Source: Lineus longissimus (taxonomy: Eukaryota > Nemertea > Pilidiophora > Heteronemertea > Lineidae). Taken from it: DNA of 64,000 bases. The translations under genes and the position numbers were made by a program. The notes beneath the pieces were generated by a model. That model was not told where the DNA came from, did not search any database, and was given only the letters and a program-made list of their open reading frames with translations. The first letter of the stretch is position 1. Each line of letters opens with the position of its first letter. Positions 9,801-21,992 of the stretch are shown piece by piece. The stretch lies in contig NC_088321.1 of NCBI RefSeq assembly GCF_910592395.1, forward strand, positions 7,070,001 to 7,134,000. Reading direction: 5' to 3'.

Positions 9801-12800
9801 GTGGTCAACATACACGATTAATTCAGTGCGAAGCAATGATCTATCACTTTTCTCGAGCAGACGAAAATTTGGTACAAACTCTGCACAATCCACTCCGTTT
9901 CGCGCCTTAGAAACTACCGTCATTGTGAGAATAAGTCCATTTTTAAGTGTTCCACCCACACAACGTTCTTGCGTAATTTGAAATAGGCGAATTATTACCT
10001 CATAGCCGCGATTCCCTTGGTGAAACATGTAACTGTCCACTAGAAATCATCCCTGCAATCGAAGTTCGATAATATCTGACTGTGGACTATTCGAAGGACC
10101 ACGCTATATGTCTGCTACGCTGTGTGTTGCAAATAGGTATTTCATTTCCTATCATTTAATAGGATGATATTGGAATATCAAACTGGCACATCACATCAAG
10201 ACGTATCCGGATGAACACCGACAAACATACGGATGCACGACCTTTCGGGTGTACGGATTAACAATACTAAAACACGTGAAATATCGTTATAGGGCACACT
10301 TCAAACGTAGGTTTCCCGTTTTAGACGACGGTATATGCGATTTGTAGAAAGTCGTTTTTCATGGTTTATCAGTCTACTAAAAGGTCTACCTTTTGCAGTA
10401 CCGTATAGTGTCGTTTAAATCAGCCAGTATTCCTTGAACCTTACAAGTGTTTTGGGGTTCTCGAAACGTATTTCCGCCTTCAAGGGACCCTCCCTTTAAT
10501 CTTGGTGATGACCCGGGTGCAGCAGCGAGGCTTCTCTACTTGAGTCAATTGCTATGTGGTAAGAGTGCTGCCATTTAATCACACCCTTTTGTTTACCTTA
10601 CGTCATCAAGAGGCAGAATGTATTGAAAACCACTGGTCATACCAGGATGATTTATATTATTGGAGCTAAAATGTTGACCAGAGGCAGAGGCAGAGCCGAG
10701 GTTTTGGCCAAAAATTTCAGCCCCGCCATCGCAATTTTTGGTGAGACAATCAACGCCGACAGTGAGGTATCAATTTCTATTCTAAAATATATCAAATTCA
10801 ACAACGGTTTTTAGATAACAGCGTGGTTTTTGGATGGTTTTTGAGAGCTTTCACATTTTGCACCAACCCAAGCGGTACCGCTGAATTCAAAACGAGACTT
10901 CGTTTGCGCATAGTGCATTTACACTGTAAAGTGCGGTTCGTTCTAAATCCGGGTATCTTAGAATTCGCTACTATACTTCCCAGACAATATTTCGACGTCC
11001 CCTAGTTTCTTTTCCATCCAACCATGCCAACAGTTAATTGATGAAGACACTTGACCGAAAATCTTTTATTTCAGTAACTCGTCACTGACACCCTGCAGAA
11101 GGTTATAGATTACATCATTTAAAATGATATTTGCATTTGAAATAATATTATCAGTGCAGTGCCCTAGTAAGCGCGCAGCGCCTTTAGGTTGGGGGGGGGG
11201 GGGGAAACCCCCCAAACCCCCTGGTTGGGAACCTGCTATAGTTCCTTCCGCCAATTTTTTGTTTTGATAGACAGTTTTCTCCGTGTATCGCATTAGCAGT
11301 AACTCAACTCCATCGTCATAATAGCCGGCAAAGAAATGGAAAATGCCCCCCCCCCCCCCAGGTGTCCAGACTATCGTAGTCTGGCACTCTGGCAGATTCT
11401 AATGTAAAGTGCAAGCTCTATTGAACTCGCGCAACTGTCGCCATGGAGAGCCCCACCCCCGTCCTTCTGACATGTTTTAGCCAGTGCATTGGGGGGCAGG
11501 CCCCTCAAACCCCCTATTGGCCTCTCAATAAGTCCTTCTGAGCTGCTTACTCTGGGGCACTTGAGTGGATGGAACCTCCAAACCTTCATGATGGTGCAGT
11601 CCTTTGACACGTTTAACCCAGAGCGAGGAAGAGGTACTCCTTCGATGGTACCCTAACTGCAACCCTCAACCATCATTACCCTTCCTTTTTACTGGCATGA
11701 TATTGGCAAGACTACCAAGAGGTCGTACTGGTGGCTTCCTTGAGACAATTGCTTGTGGTCGTACCTGGGCAACCAATTCAAGGGGTCAGGGATCAGGTTT
11801 TCCCCCACCAACATGTTGCCGAATGGTTAATGCATAAAAAATTGGTTGGAAAGGGTTTTTGCAGGCCAAGAGACTTGAAGACACTTGACTCTTGAGGAAC
11901 ACCAGACTGATGAACAAAGAACCTGAGGAACAAAGAACCCTCTTCATACCTGGGAGCATAAAAAACCTGCTAGCGAATATTGATTATTCTTTAGAAAAAA
12001 CCAGAAGATCTGCAAAACCAATGGTACCCCATAAAAACATACATTCCTCCTTAAGGTGTCTTCGGATCCCACCACGGCCCATGTGGAATTCGTTCAAAAG
12101 ATTTATTGAAATCTCAAAATAAAATTTTTTTCTCGAAACGCCTGCCCGTCTTTTGCTTCATTATTTCGGGATTAAATCAATTTTAAGCATCTTTTGGATA
12201 TTATCACTAAAGTATCAAAAATCAAAACACATATTGTCGTATCTGACAGTTCTTGCGTTCTGGGTCTGGTCTCTAAAAGATCCACTCTAAACGTTGAATA
12301 ACTGAATCAAGAAATACAGTTTAAATCTAATCAAAACTTTGTTCACTTTGTACATTAAAACCTACACTGCCTCGGATGCTTCCTGCACCTACGGCGATCC
12401 ATTCACAACTCCCGCACAACGTACACGTGCCAATATTTACAAACAGAGAGACGTCACCTGCGCCTCGGCCAATCATGACGCGAGGACAACAGATGACATG
12501 ACGTAACGACAAAAAATGTAAACAGTGATGCGAGACGAAGAAAGGCCGTAGATATGCTTCAGAAAAACTATGTTTAAACTATAAAGACTGGGAATTATAA
12601 AGAAATGAACACACAGGTTTGATTCTACATTGCAAGATGAATCAAACCTGAGGCTACGTTTAGAAATAGAATAAGAATGACGGTCGTAATCATCGACGGA
12701 AGACGGGGTAAAAGGCGAATCTCAGCGAGAATGTACAGTGAAAATATACACGCAGAAACCGCGCTACAATGAAAGCTCTGAATTATAAATACGGCGACAG

Positions 12801-13728
12801 AAATACATTTACAATATATCAAAACCTAACCAGAGAGTACAAATACATGCCTCCCGCAAGTTTGCATTACCGAACTTATCTTAAACTGAAGTTAGGAGAG
12901 AAAATAGAAGTGCGTCTGCACTGTTTACTTACATAAATTAGTTACCGGAAGAATCCCTTCCAAATATGGTCACACGTCGTAATGACGACGGAAACAACTG
13001 GTTTTCCCCGATCTCTGGCATTACAATATGTCGGGGGTAACCCCCCAGAAATTGAAGTTTGATTAAAAAACAGTGAGAATAATCGTGTGGTTCTCTCTCG
13101 GAGCTCAGAATAGTCGAGTTGCTTCATTCGCGCGTTTATCTCTTCTGGCGGCCATTTCAAGTCAAATTTAAGCCATTTGAAACGAATCCATGGACTTGAG
13201 AAACATTGTTTACATTGGATACGTCGTATGCACGTTAACCATAGTAGCGCTTCGCAGAAAAGCCTTCTGCTGCGCGCTTATCATTATATACAAGATGGCT
13301 GCCACGGCGGTTGTTTCGATTAGCCTGCTATGATAAAAAGATGTTTATCTTGGAAACACCTTGTCTCCTATTGACTGGATGATGAGGAGACATACGTCGT
13401 ACATTATAGAAAAGTGAGGTATAGGTGTTGTTCTTTTGAAGGAAGTTCCATTCCTACTTCTTTGGAGAAATAGTGAGGGAAGTTTTTTCCCTGAATGTGA
13501 ACAGGACTTACATACATGTACATTGTATATACTATATATGCGTGTGTGCATGTGACACGAAAAGAACAACAGTAGTCACCATCGCCGAAATTCCGTTCCG
13601 CTCTAATGGCTTCGAAAACAATAACCGATCACTTTTCCGGGACCACAGAAACACCGAGATAATCTGGTGAAAAGTGTAAAGGAAAACAGCGTTCCCCACA
13701 GGAGGGATTAGGAAGTCCTGACCTGAAA
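9801..13728. other. no supported gene
   Basis: Apart from the partial dispersed repeat at 10893-11005, there is a pair of G/C-rich stretches (near 11190-11230 and 11340-11510) that both carry a long G run close to CCTCAAACCCCCT/CCCAAACCCCCT. Sequence from about 13500 may be the LINE 5' UTR. No coding segment could be supported. Confidence 0.45.
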
Positions 13729-15051
13729 ATGACACGAAGAGAGGGAGATCATGTTGACAAGCACGTCGAATCGGGGGAACCAGAACGCGCCGAGAATGAT
13801 GCTGGGTCTTCTGGGAAACAACTAGATACCGCCCCACAGGAGGGAGATACTGGCCTACTAATTATCGATGATCCTGTATTGGCATACATTGTATTTGGAC
13901 AGCAAACGGGTACGAATGATAATGTATGGAAAGCAGTGGTTGGTTATTACTCCGCTAGTCAGATTCGTGTTGCGAAAAATAAATTATGGGGAGCGAAACC
14001 TAATCTGTGTGATATAATAGGTGACTTGCAAGTGCGCAAGTCATCTTCTGCGAGGCCGGAGGAGGAGGCGAATACTAGTGATATCATTGCCGCACTGAGA
14101 AAGCTTGACAAAGTGAATAAAATGCCGAGAATCGTGATTTCGGCAACTAGGCTTGCGGAGATTCCACGATCCCCACCTGAGGAACTGAACAATATATCGT
14201 TGGCTGATAGATTATATAGTTTAGAACACAAAATGATTCAGATACAAGAGATGGTAGAAAAGTGTTCACATGACATGAGAGAATTAAAAGCAAATGCCGA
14301 TAACAAACCACACAAATCATATGCCGAAACATTGAAGCATAAAGGTACTGACACTGACGATGAGGAGAGTGGTGCGATGCGTAGGCCGACTGGGCCGACT
14401 GTTGAGCCGGCTCGGTGTGAATCGATATGGGGCGATACCCAGACTATACGTAATACCGAAAGCGGAGTCACTGGCCAGATGACTTTCAACAGTATATATA
14501 GTTCGAAATCAGGATCTATGAGTAGGGGGCGGGGTTCTAGAGGTGCGCGTGGCCACGGGCGCACTAATCCGCCTATGCCCCAAAACGTATTAAGATTGAG
14601 GGGAAGTTGCCGGTCCCTGAGTGAAACGAGTGCGGATGATTCTGATGAGGAATATCGAGTATCCAGTTATGAACAGAAAAAGTTGAAAAGGAGAGAGAAA
14701 TCACGACAGAAGGTGATCACAGGCATATCAGCTGCGAATTGTGGTTTCAAAGGTGCTTCTGAACCCAACAGGGACTTGTTTATTTTTCGGCTTGACCCTT
14801 CGACCGAGAAAGAGGACCTTATGAAACATCTCGCTGATAACAAGATTGAAATCAGGGGATTACAGCTAGTGTCGCATGCCAATGCTAAATTTAGATCGTT
14901 CCGACTAACTGTAGCGAAGTTCGAATTCAGCAGATTATTTGATGACGCATTATGGCCTGAAGGCGTACGTGTAGAAAGTACAATGTCCCTCCCAAAAAGG
15001 AGGATGAAAACACCGAGGACAAATCATGATATATTTGTTTCCAAAGAGTAG
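13729..15051 (+). CDS. LINE ORF1 protein, intact 440 aa
   Basis: The frame is uninterrupted for 440 codons. It has an N-terminal helical region (VLAYIVFGQQTGTNDNVWKA), a predicted coiled coil near residues 160-200 (SLADRLYSLEHKMIQIQEMV), a basic Gly/Arg stretch (SRGRGSRGARGHGR) near 265-278, and a C-terminal RRM-like domain (LFIFRLDPSTEKEDLMKHLA to LFDDALWPEGV). This order matches ORF1 proteins of CR1/L2-group LINEs, which coat the element RNA. The EN/RT part follows 44 bp downstream. The intact frame next to a decayed ORF2 suggests the LINE is not very old. The start was taken as the first ATG; the next good start is unclear. Confidence 0.8.
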   Translation: MTRREGDHVDKHVESGEPERAENDAGSSGKQLDTAPQEGDTGLLIIDDPVLAYIVFGQQTGTNDNVWKAVVGYYSASQIRVAKNKLWGAKPNLCDIIGDLQVRKSSSARPEEEANTSDIIAALRKLDKVNKMPRIVISATRLAEIPRSPPEELNNISLADRLYSLEHKMIQIQEMVEKCSHDMRELKANADNKPHKSYAETLKHKGTDTDDEESGAMRRPTGPTVEPARCESIWGDTQTIRNTESGVTGQMTFNSIYSSKSGSMSRGRGSRGARGHGRTNPPMPQNVLRLRGSCRSLSETSADDSDEEYRVSSYEQKKLKRREKSRQKVITGISAANCGFKGASEPNRDLFIFRLDPSTEKEDLMKHLADNKIEIRGLQLVSHANAKFRSFRLTVAKFEFSRLFDDALWPEGVRVESTMSLPKRRMKTPRTNHDIFVSKE

Positions 15052-15094
15052 TGATAGAACAATCACCAGTACCCAACTCTTTCTTGTTAGTTGT

Positions 15095-15513
15095 ATGATT
15101 ATGGGCTTGCTGAACTTTACGTCGTACAATAGCAATGGACTCGGATCAGGGCGAGTTGAACACATGTGTGAACTGAACGCATGCACTGACTCTTTATAAC
15201 TGCAAGAACATTGGCAGTTTGAAGAACAATTACAAAAACTTAGAGGTGAATTGGGTATCAATATGAACATTCATGGTGTTACTGGTATGAACGTTGAGCA
15301 ATTGCTGGTTGGCCGGCCGCACGGAGGCGTGGCGATTGCCTGGGACAAAAGAATGGACGCGGTTGTTACACCTATACAATGGGTTTCGAAACGTGTATGT
15401 GCTATTGAGGTTAAAAGTTTGAAATTAGAAAACAAAGTTATATATTGTTAAATGTGTACATGCCGACCGGTTCGGGAGGCCACCAGAACCTTATAGAATT
15501 TAACGGCGTTCTG
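15095..15513 (+). pseudogene. LINE ORF2 endonuclease, broken
   Basis: The frame encodes LLNFTSYNSNGLGSGRVEHM, the usual APE-type endonuclease start, then QEHWQFEEQLQKL, VGRPHGGVAIAWD and, after a 1-nt shift near 15441, NVYMPTGSGGHQNL. An in-frame TAA at 15197-15199 interrupts it. The catalytic second half of the endonuclease and the linker to the RT are deleted. The junction at 15511-15526 carries a direct GATACC-GATACC repeat. Confidence 0.75.
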
Positions 15514-15515
15514 CG

Positions 15516-16362
15516 ATACCGATACCTAAAAATAATAGGAAGTCTTTATGTTCATCAGAGAATTATAGAGGTATTTCTCTGAGCAGCATTATTGGCAAGA
15601 TTCTCGATAACATCCTATTAAAGAAGTACAATTCTATTTTATCTACATCTGACTCCCAGTTTGGTTTTAAGGCTGGGATGTCAACGGCTACATGCAGCAC
15701 TGTTGTGAATGAGGTTATAGAATATTACAATAGCTGCAAAACTGCAGTCTACTGTGTTATGCTTGATGCAAGTCGGGTCTTCGATTGTATTCATTTCATT
15801 AAATTATTTAGGGTATTGATGAAGAAAGGCCTGTGCCCTTTAATTGCACGACTTCTGGCCAATTTATATACAAATCAGATCATGCAAGTACAGTGGGGTG
15901 AGGTTTTATCGATGGAATTCTCAGTTAGGAATGGTGTAAAACAAGGGGGTGTATTATCGCCAGTATTGTTCGGTATATATCTTGACGAACTTTTAGATAA
16001 ATTGGGTAAATCTGGGGTTGGCTGCCACATTGGCAGCATGTTCTTTGGCGCCTTTTTCTATGCAGATGATGTCATCATTTTAGCGCCGTCATTAATCGGG
16101 CTTAGGAAAATGTTGAAGGTTGCAAGTGAGTTCTTGCTTGAGTATATGATTTCTTTCACTGCGTTGAAAAGTAAATTTCTTGTATTTGGGTGTAATGATC
16201 CTCCAATCGAGGTGGTTTTTCAAGGTAATGCAATCAGAGTATCCCAAGAGAAAATTAATTTAGGGATACTTCTGGGTCATGACGTACGACGTAGGCGGAT
16301 ACAACTATGTATAAATGATCTTTATAAACGCACAAACATTTTAATGTCTCAGTTTAGATTTG
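15516..16362 (+). pseudogene. LINE reverse transcriptase, N-terminal part
   Basis: From IPIPKNNRKSLCSSENYRGI through ISLSSIIGKILDNILLKKYN, QFGFKAGMSTATC, VMLDASRVFDCI, NGVKQGGVLSPVLFGIYLDE and FYADDVIILAPS, the RT fingers and palm motifs are in order, including the catalytic F-Y-A-D-D. The frame is open until it meets the Mutator-like insertion at 16363. The family is the same as the broken LINE at 40.4-45.6 kb and is nearest to CR1/L2-group elements by motif memory. Confidence 0.85.
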
Positions 16363-17422
16363 GGTTGGTGATAAAGCTTGGAACCAGTGAAACCTTGAAA
16401 CCAGTGATAAACCTTGGAATCAGTCCTAAAAATGCATAAAAACATTAAATAATGCCATTTGAACCTAAGGTGGTTACGAATCAATATTTGGAGCTTATTT
16501 TTACATGATCAGATCGGAATTTGACGGTAGTTTAGAAATAAGTCGCATATCCGATTCAATAATCTATATTTTAGAACAACCCAGTCATACCTCGCCTCCA
16601 GTGTACATTACTGACCTCCCAAATATAGGCATGCACGTCACGACACGCCCACCACAAACCCATAATATGGACCAATCAGCGCTCCGCTTACTACGCCACC
16701 GCACGGGGCCTAATTGAACTACGGAGCGGTGTTATCATACAGGGTGATACAGAGAAGATTGACTACATCATGCAGTACCGGCTGGCACTTATCCGTAGAA
16801 ACGTAGATGAAGGTTTATTACCGAAGGTTTTAGCCGGGTTTGGAGATGAAAAATGTGAATAAATTCCTTCGCTGTGAGCGATTTCGTACATATTCATGTA
16901 CACATCGAGGGATGTAGATATATTTTCATGATGTAACCAGTTCTAAGCGGACACATTTTGTAGTGATTCCCTTGTGCATGTTTGTCATATCTACTGAGCT
17001 TTATCAGAGCATTATATATACAAATGATTCTTCTAATAAAAACAAAAACGTTTTATTTTAGTTTATGGAATACAAAACAATCACAAAAGCTTACTTTCGC
17101 TTTCATCGAAGAGCAATAATTAGATACATGCAAATGGCGGCCTGTCATGAATATAAGTTTATTTTTAAACGACAACAACACATTTCCAATGCATTCAATG
17201 ATGACGTCATCCTCCACAAAAGGTTGATTCTTGAACTACTGGCAAATTGCCATAAATAAAGTCAGCTGGGACGAGATTGGCAGTTGGGAGGGTATAAATC
17301 GTGGAAGGAACGTGCCCGATTTCATGCGGAACTTGCACAGTGATTCCACGGTTTAGTACTGACTATTCCAAGGTTTATCACTGGTTACATGGTTTCACTG
17401 ATTCCAAGCTTTATCAACTACC
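16363..17422. mobile_element. Mutator-like non-autonomous element inside the LINE
   Basis: Inverted repeats of about 60 bp lie at both ends (left GGTTGGTGATAAAGCTTGGA; right, as complement, GGTAGTTGATAAAGCTTGGA, both continuing to GTGATAAACCTTGGAAT). An exact 9-bp duplication TTAGATTTG is present at 16354-16362 and 17423-17431. Removing the element with one duplication copy restores the LINE reading frame. Nine-bp duplications with long terminal repeats are typical of MULEs. The 0.9-kb interior has only short open frames without recognisable transposase. Confidence 0.85.
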
Positions 17423-17769
17423 TTAGATTTGCCAACGACAGCACAAGATATAGACTATTTAAAACCTTCTGTATGTCCCTATATGGATACCAACTATTAG
17501 ACATGTCAAAACCGTATATGGAAGACCTCTACATCGCATGGCGTAAATGCATCAGACAGGTATTGTGTCTCTCTTACCGTACACATAATGAGCTATTAAC
17601 AGATATCGTTCAAGATTGCTGTATTCAAAAACAATTGGAAAAGAGAATGGTGAAATTCGTAAGTGGCTTGTTTGTTGTAAAAAAACAAGTACACTCGGAA
17701 ATGTATCCAGTTGATAGTTGCAGGCAGCAGTTCACCACTAGGGAAAACGTTTACCTACATTATTCATAA
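17423..17769 (+). pseudogene. LINE reverse transcriptase, C-terminal part
   Basis: The RT frame resumes after the inserted element: ...SQFRF joins ANDSTRYRLFKTFCMSLYGY, then IAWRKCIRQVLCLSYRTHN and a normal stop at 17767-17769. This is the connection and tail region of the same protein. About 200 bp of possible 3' UTR follow. Confidence 0.85.
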
Positions 17770-18363
17770 ATATAATTGGAATAGGTACAATTTGGCACTT
17801 TTAGGATATATGTTAGATGAGGTTTATAAATTGCCAGGTCAAACGAGGGTGGGATGTCAAATTAGGGAGCTTTTAGAAATAAGGGATTAGGGGAGCAACT
17901 TTTTGTCGTCTACTGAAATAAAAATACTTCTAGATTTTTTGTGTACAATGTAAGTGTGAATACTTTGATTGATTTTGCTATAAGACTTGTAATACTAGGA
18001 GAGGTCATTGTGTAGAAAGTTATGACGAGAAATTGGTTGTCCTTTTGTTGGCACCCGCACAAAATGTTCATGCACGTTCACAATCTTTCTGTACTTATAG
18101 TACGAATAAACATATACTGTAGTTTCATGAAAATAACACCACTTCGGGATATTCAAGGCCCTTCCTCTTCTCTCGAGTCTATTCACCAGAGGTAACCAAT
18201 GAGTGACTTCGCTGGCCCTTGTGATGGCTCAGCCGAGCTGTCACGGTTACGCTAAACCACTTATTACCGCAGCCCTATTGATTCAAAGTGTTGTGGGCCT
18301 ACTGGTCGATGAGTGCGCATGTGGAATGACGTAAATGGTAAGGCCACTCGCCGACCGTTTATA

Positions 18364-20438
18364 CAGGTTGTCTCATAAAACTGAAGCACCTTTTAGATTG
18401 ATCCAAACCCCCCAAAACAAAAAAAGTCCTTTTTGAAACTCTGAAGAAAAATCTACAAATGCTTTCATTAGTAAAGCAAAGTGATATTCAGGCAATGATA
18501 GTAGTCACGAAATTCCGAAGAAAAACGAGGAGCTCATCCTCTGTTTTTCTACAACCCTCTTTTTTTGATTTAGACTCCCTAGGCCTACGTGGGAGAAAAC
18601 AGAATCGTAGTTTCTAGGATTTGTGGTTTTCTTGAGGAATTCTAGGGCCTCTTAGGCTTATAAATGAAGCCCCACTGAGGGTACCCACATTGCAAACAAC
18701 CTGTGCGACAATGGATGCTGTAGAGCTGCTGAGAAAACGACGCCGGCGCTACACCGTGACAGAAAAACTTGCCTACCTGAGAGACCAGAAGGAGGCACTG
18801 GTGAACGGTACGGTGCGCAGTATGAGAGAGTTCGCCGCCCACTATAACATCCCCTGGGAGACGTTTAGAAGGTGGAATCTCGAGGACCTCGAGCAGAAGC
18901 AAGAAGAAGGGCATGGCCCGAAGAAGACGGTGATGGAGCCCCGTGATCCGTTATGGCCACAGGTTGAGGACCAGCTTTACCAATGGCTGCAGCAGATGAG
19001 AGAGCATCGCCTCGCAGTCTCCGTTCTCGACATTCAAGATAAGGCGTTGGTAGTGTGGCAAAGCTGGTGGAATGAGTTAGCCCAAGATGTCAGAGAAGGG
19101 ATTCAGCATTGTCGCCCTCCGCTATGGGATTTCAACGCATCCATAGGCTGGGTGGAGTGCTTGATGAAGAGACGCCACGTGTCCCTACGGAAGGTGAACA
19201 AAAATACAACGACCGTCCCCGCTGATGCTGCTGCAAGGATCCAGACCTTCCGAGATGCGGTTACTGGGAGCATCGATCGTCTTGATATACAGATGCGGTT
19301 CTTCTTTAACATGGACCAAACCTTTGTCCTGTTTGATATGAGAACCATGTACACGGCCAACACCAAGGCCATAGACGTCTAATCATCCAGGTCCAATACT
19401 AAGTTGGGATGCACCGTCACCCTCTGCATCGCAGCCTCTGGAGCAAAGTTGCCGGCGCACATCACCTTCCCCAGAAGAGGTTTCGTCCGGGTGTTTGCAG
19501 CCCTCCAAGACAACCCACCAGCAGATGTAAAGATTACCCTATCGGAAACTGGTTGGAAGAGGGAGGAAACGGCGCACAACTGGTTAGATGAAGTCCTATC
19601 ACCCTACGTCACCGACAACGAGACCGACCAGTTCCTGTTAAACGTCGATCATTATCAGGTCCACCGGACAGAGAACTTCCGGACGAGAGTCCGCGACATG
19701 AGAGGCAGCCTGGATTACGTACCTGCTGGTTGCACATCCCTCGTACAACCGTTAGACGTTGCAGTCATGAAGTCCTTCAAATGTCACGTACGGCGACAAT
19801 GGAAATCGTGGAAGAAGGACCACACGGACGAAAGAGGAGACTGCCCTCACATCGGCCTGAGAGACGTGACCAACATCATCAGAGATGCCTGGGATGGTGT
19901 TGATGAGGACGTTATCGTCAACTGATTTGAAGCATCGTTTTGACCAAGGCCAATCGAAGCTGGACCACATGCTATCTTGGAGGAAGAAGAGGAGACTGCC
20001 GTGGATGGACCAGAGTTCGTGAATGTAGTCGAGGAGGACATTGTGATGGACTTGAATTGACTGTGGGTGTTGTGAATGATTGTGGGTACGATTCTGAAAG
20101 CTGGACAATCTGATAATGTGTATCTTTAGCTTTGAAAAAAAATTGAATCGGGATTTGCATCGTTCTTTTTTATTCCTTCACTGATCACTTCGGACAAGAC
20201 TGTACATTCAGAGGGATGTTCGGTTTTGTCTCCAGATATGTGACAGACAACTTCTCATTCTTACCAATTTCGCACTGCAAAGTATCTTTGAAAGCCCGAC
20301 TGAGCTGGTAAGGGATGATAAGACCCGAAGACATGCTCCATTACCTCCCTGAGCAGTGCCTCACTTTGAAAGGGCAGGTCAGTCCCTAAAACCAGCAGAA
20401 GCCAATATGTCAGTTGGACTTTTTTCATGGACACCCTG
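18364..20438 (+). mobile_element. pogo-like DNA transposon
   Basis: Ends are CAGGTTGTCTCATAAAACTG on the left and, as complement, CAGGGTGTCCATGAAAAAAG on the right, with TA at 18362-18363 and 20439-20440. It encloses a pogo-type transposase gene carrying a few stop codons. The TA target and CAGG...CCTG ends agree with the Tc1/mariner-pogo superfamily. Confidence 0.8.
18711..20059 (+). pseudogene. pogo-like DDE transposase with three in-frame stops
   Basis: One frame runs from ATG at 18711 (MDAVELLRKRRRRYTVTEKL) to a stop at 20057-20059. It has an N-terminal psq/CENP-B-type helix-turn-helix (MREFAAHYNIPWETFRRW), a second DNA-binding region (WVECLMKRRHVSLRKVN), and the DDE core: FNMDQTFVLFD for the first D, FLLNVDHYQVHRTENF for the second, and GCTSLVQPLDVAVMKSFK near the third. 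It ends with an acidic tail (EEEEETAVDGPEF). Stops at 19381-19383 (TAA) and at about 19924 and 19942 (TGA) could each come from a C-to-T change (CAA, CGA, CGA), as expected from CpG or general deamination. It is probably inactive. Confidence 0.85.
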
Positions 20439-20759
20439 TACACTATCAGCCATTAGCACTGGGACACCCTTTACACTACCAATGACGATTAGTTGAAAAT
20501 GTTCTGGGACACTCAGTACAATGGCCAAAGACCCGATCCCATTATCCCATTCATAGGAGACCTACGAATCGGTTTCAACAACCCAAACAATAAGGATTGG
20601 ACTCGAAACTGAAGCATATTGGATATGAGGCCTGGACAACCCTCTCTGGAATCCCAGCCAATGATCGGCCTTCTCAACAGCTCTGTTCGCCACCCTATGA
20701 GTTAGGGGCGGCGACACCGGCTGTTAATGAAGTGGTGTTATTTTCATGAAACTACAGTA

Positions 20760-21796
20760 TATATATTTGGTAGAATATTGCTAGATAAATTGGACTCGAT
20801 CAGTTTTGAAAGAGGTAGATGATCCTCATGCATGCGTTCACTTTCGTGCTTTACCTATAGAGCACCGTGCACCAATATGGGTAGACCCCCATACGCTTTC
20901 CTTAGTTCAGATTCTGGAGCTGATACATCATAGACTGGAGGCTTGATCGACAATTAGTGTTACAGTGCAGCATGCGCACATACTTAGGATGCACAGTGTA
21001 AATCATAGAGGCTGTAAGTCAATGAAAACAATTCACATTTCGAACATTTGTGAGAAGTAAGTCTACAAATCTACGAATTTTCTACGTTAAAGACGTGAAT
21101 TCGGTTCATTCGTGAAGAATGGTCTCACGTGGTGTGTTCACTGATATTCGCTCTCCAATATAGACAGGAAAATATTTAATCAAAATGTCCTTAAAGAACG
21201 AGGAATTTACATAAAGTGTGTGATATTGCAATCCCAGCGTACACTAGATTTTATTCGGAAGGTGATAGAACATTGCTAAGCAGGGAATGAATCGTGTACG
21301 TTTTCCAAAGTGGCACTGGTGACTGTAGTGCACAAGTGGTCGAAGTGACAAAAAACTCACAAATACCAGTAGTTCGCATCGTGTCAACACCGTACTCGCG
21401 TTAGAAAAAATTCCCATCGTTAATTTCTATTTGTTAACGGTTTGGTATAGGTTTCAACACTAAAAATAATGGCCTCTAATTTGATAAACATTATATCATA
21501 TCATTATTATACTCGAATTTAAAACGACCATCTTTTACTACTATTCCTTGTTTGAAGAAGAAATACTAGGAAAACAATGCAAAAAATTACTTTTGCTAAT
21601 ATTCATTTCAGCACAATTATAGTGATGCCCAGTCACCAACAAGGATTACGTTAAAGGTAAAACAATGGCCAGTGACATGTTCCCATCAAGTATAATGTAC
21701 CCATGCGAAGTGCATACACAGAGAACAGTGGGGATGCAATAAAATTGCAACTAATTAGGAAAAGCAAATAAACGCAGTGCATTATTTTAGTCTTAC
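20760..21796. other. no supported gene; possible kinase intron
   Basis: If the kinase gene continues to lower coordinates this is its intron. I searched the minus strand for the F-helix exon that should follow KTDIW and did not find it. Confidence 0.4.
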
Positions 21797-21992
21797 CAGA
21801 TATCTGTCTTTAAGCCATATCCCTTTTTCTCGTCGTCCTCACCCCTTGTTGCCTCCGGTGACATGTACTGAACTGTTCCTATACCAGTTGTTGTTGCTCC
21901 ATGGGTCAGGCGACTGGCTTCGAGCTTCCTCGAGATTCCGAAGTCCGCCAGTTTGATAATGGGGTTGTCGAGGCTCAAAAGGACGTTGGCGG
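21797..21992 (-). CDS. MAP3K-like kinase, activation-loop exon
   Basis: This 196-bp minus-strand exon has acceptor TTTACTCAG and donor TG|GTAAGA. It encodes PANVLL, the DFG motif in KLADFGISRKL, a threonine-rich activation loop GATTTGIGTVQYMSPEA, and ends KTDI plus two bases of the tryptophan codon that precedes the F-helix in such kinases. All catalytic residues visible (K, E, HRD, N, DFG) are intact, so the product should be active if the remaining exons are present. The C-lobe after KTDIW was not found on the minus strand down to base 1, so the remaining exons lie outside the window or were missed. Confidence 0.95.

Larger units (their letters stand above)
18115..20759. mobile_element. TA-flanked MITE split by a pogo element
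   Basis: Perfect 31-bp terminal inverted repeats begin TACTGTAGTTTCATGAAAAT on the left and end with the complement on the right at 20729-20759, each flanked by TA. Without the inner pogo insertion the element is about 570 bp and non-coding. Confidence 0.8.

Noticed and set aside
9639-10040. 133-codon minus-strand frame as a gene
   Set aside because: It overlaps a dispersed repeat also present at 48.9 kb, has no recognised domain and no splice or promoter context.
16505-16717. Coding gene inside the MULE-like element (also 17065-17259)
   Set aside because: Short frames with no transposase motif, consistent with a non-autonomous interior.
20261-20443. Minus-strand frame (EALLREVMEHVFGSYHPL) as the missing kinase exon
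   Set aside because: It lies inside the pogo element 3' region and has none of the expected F-helix kinase residues.
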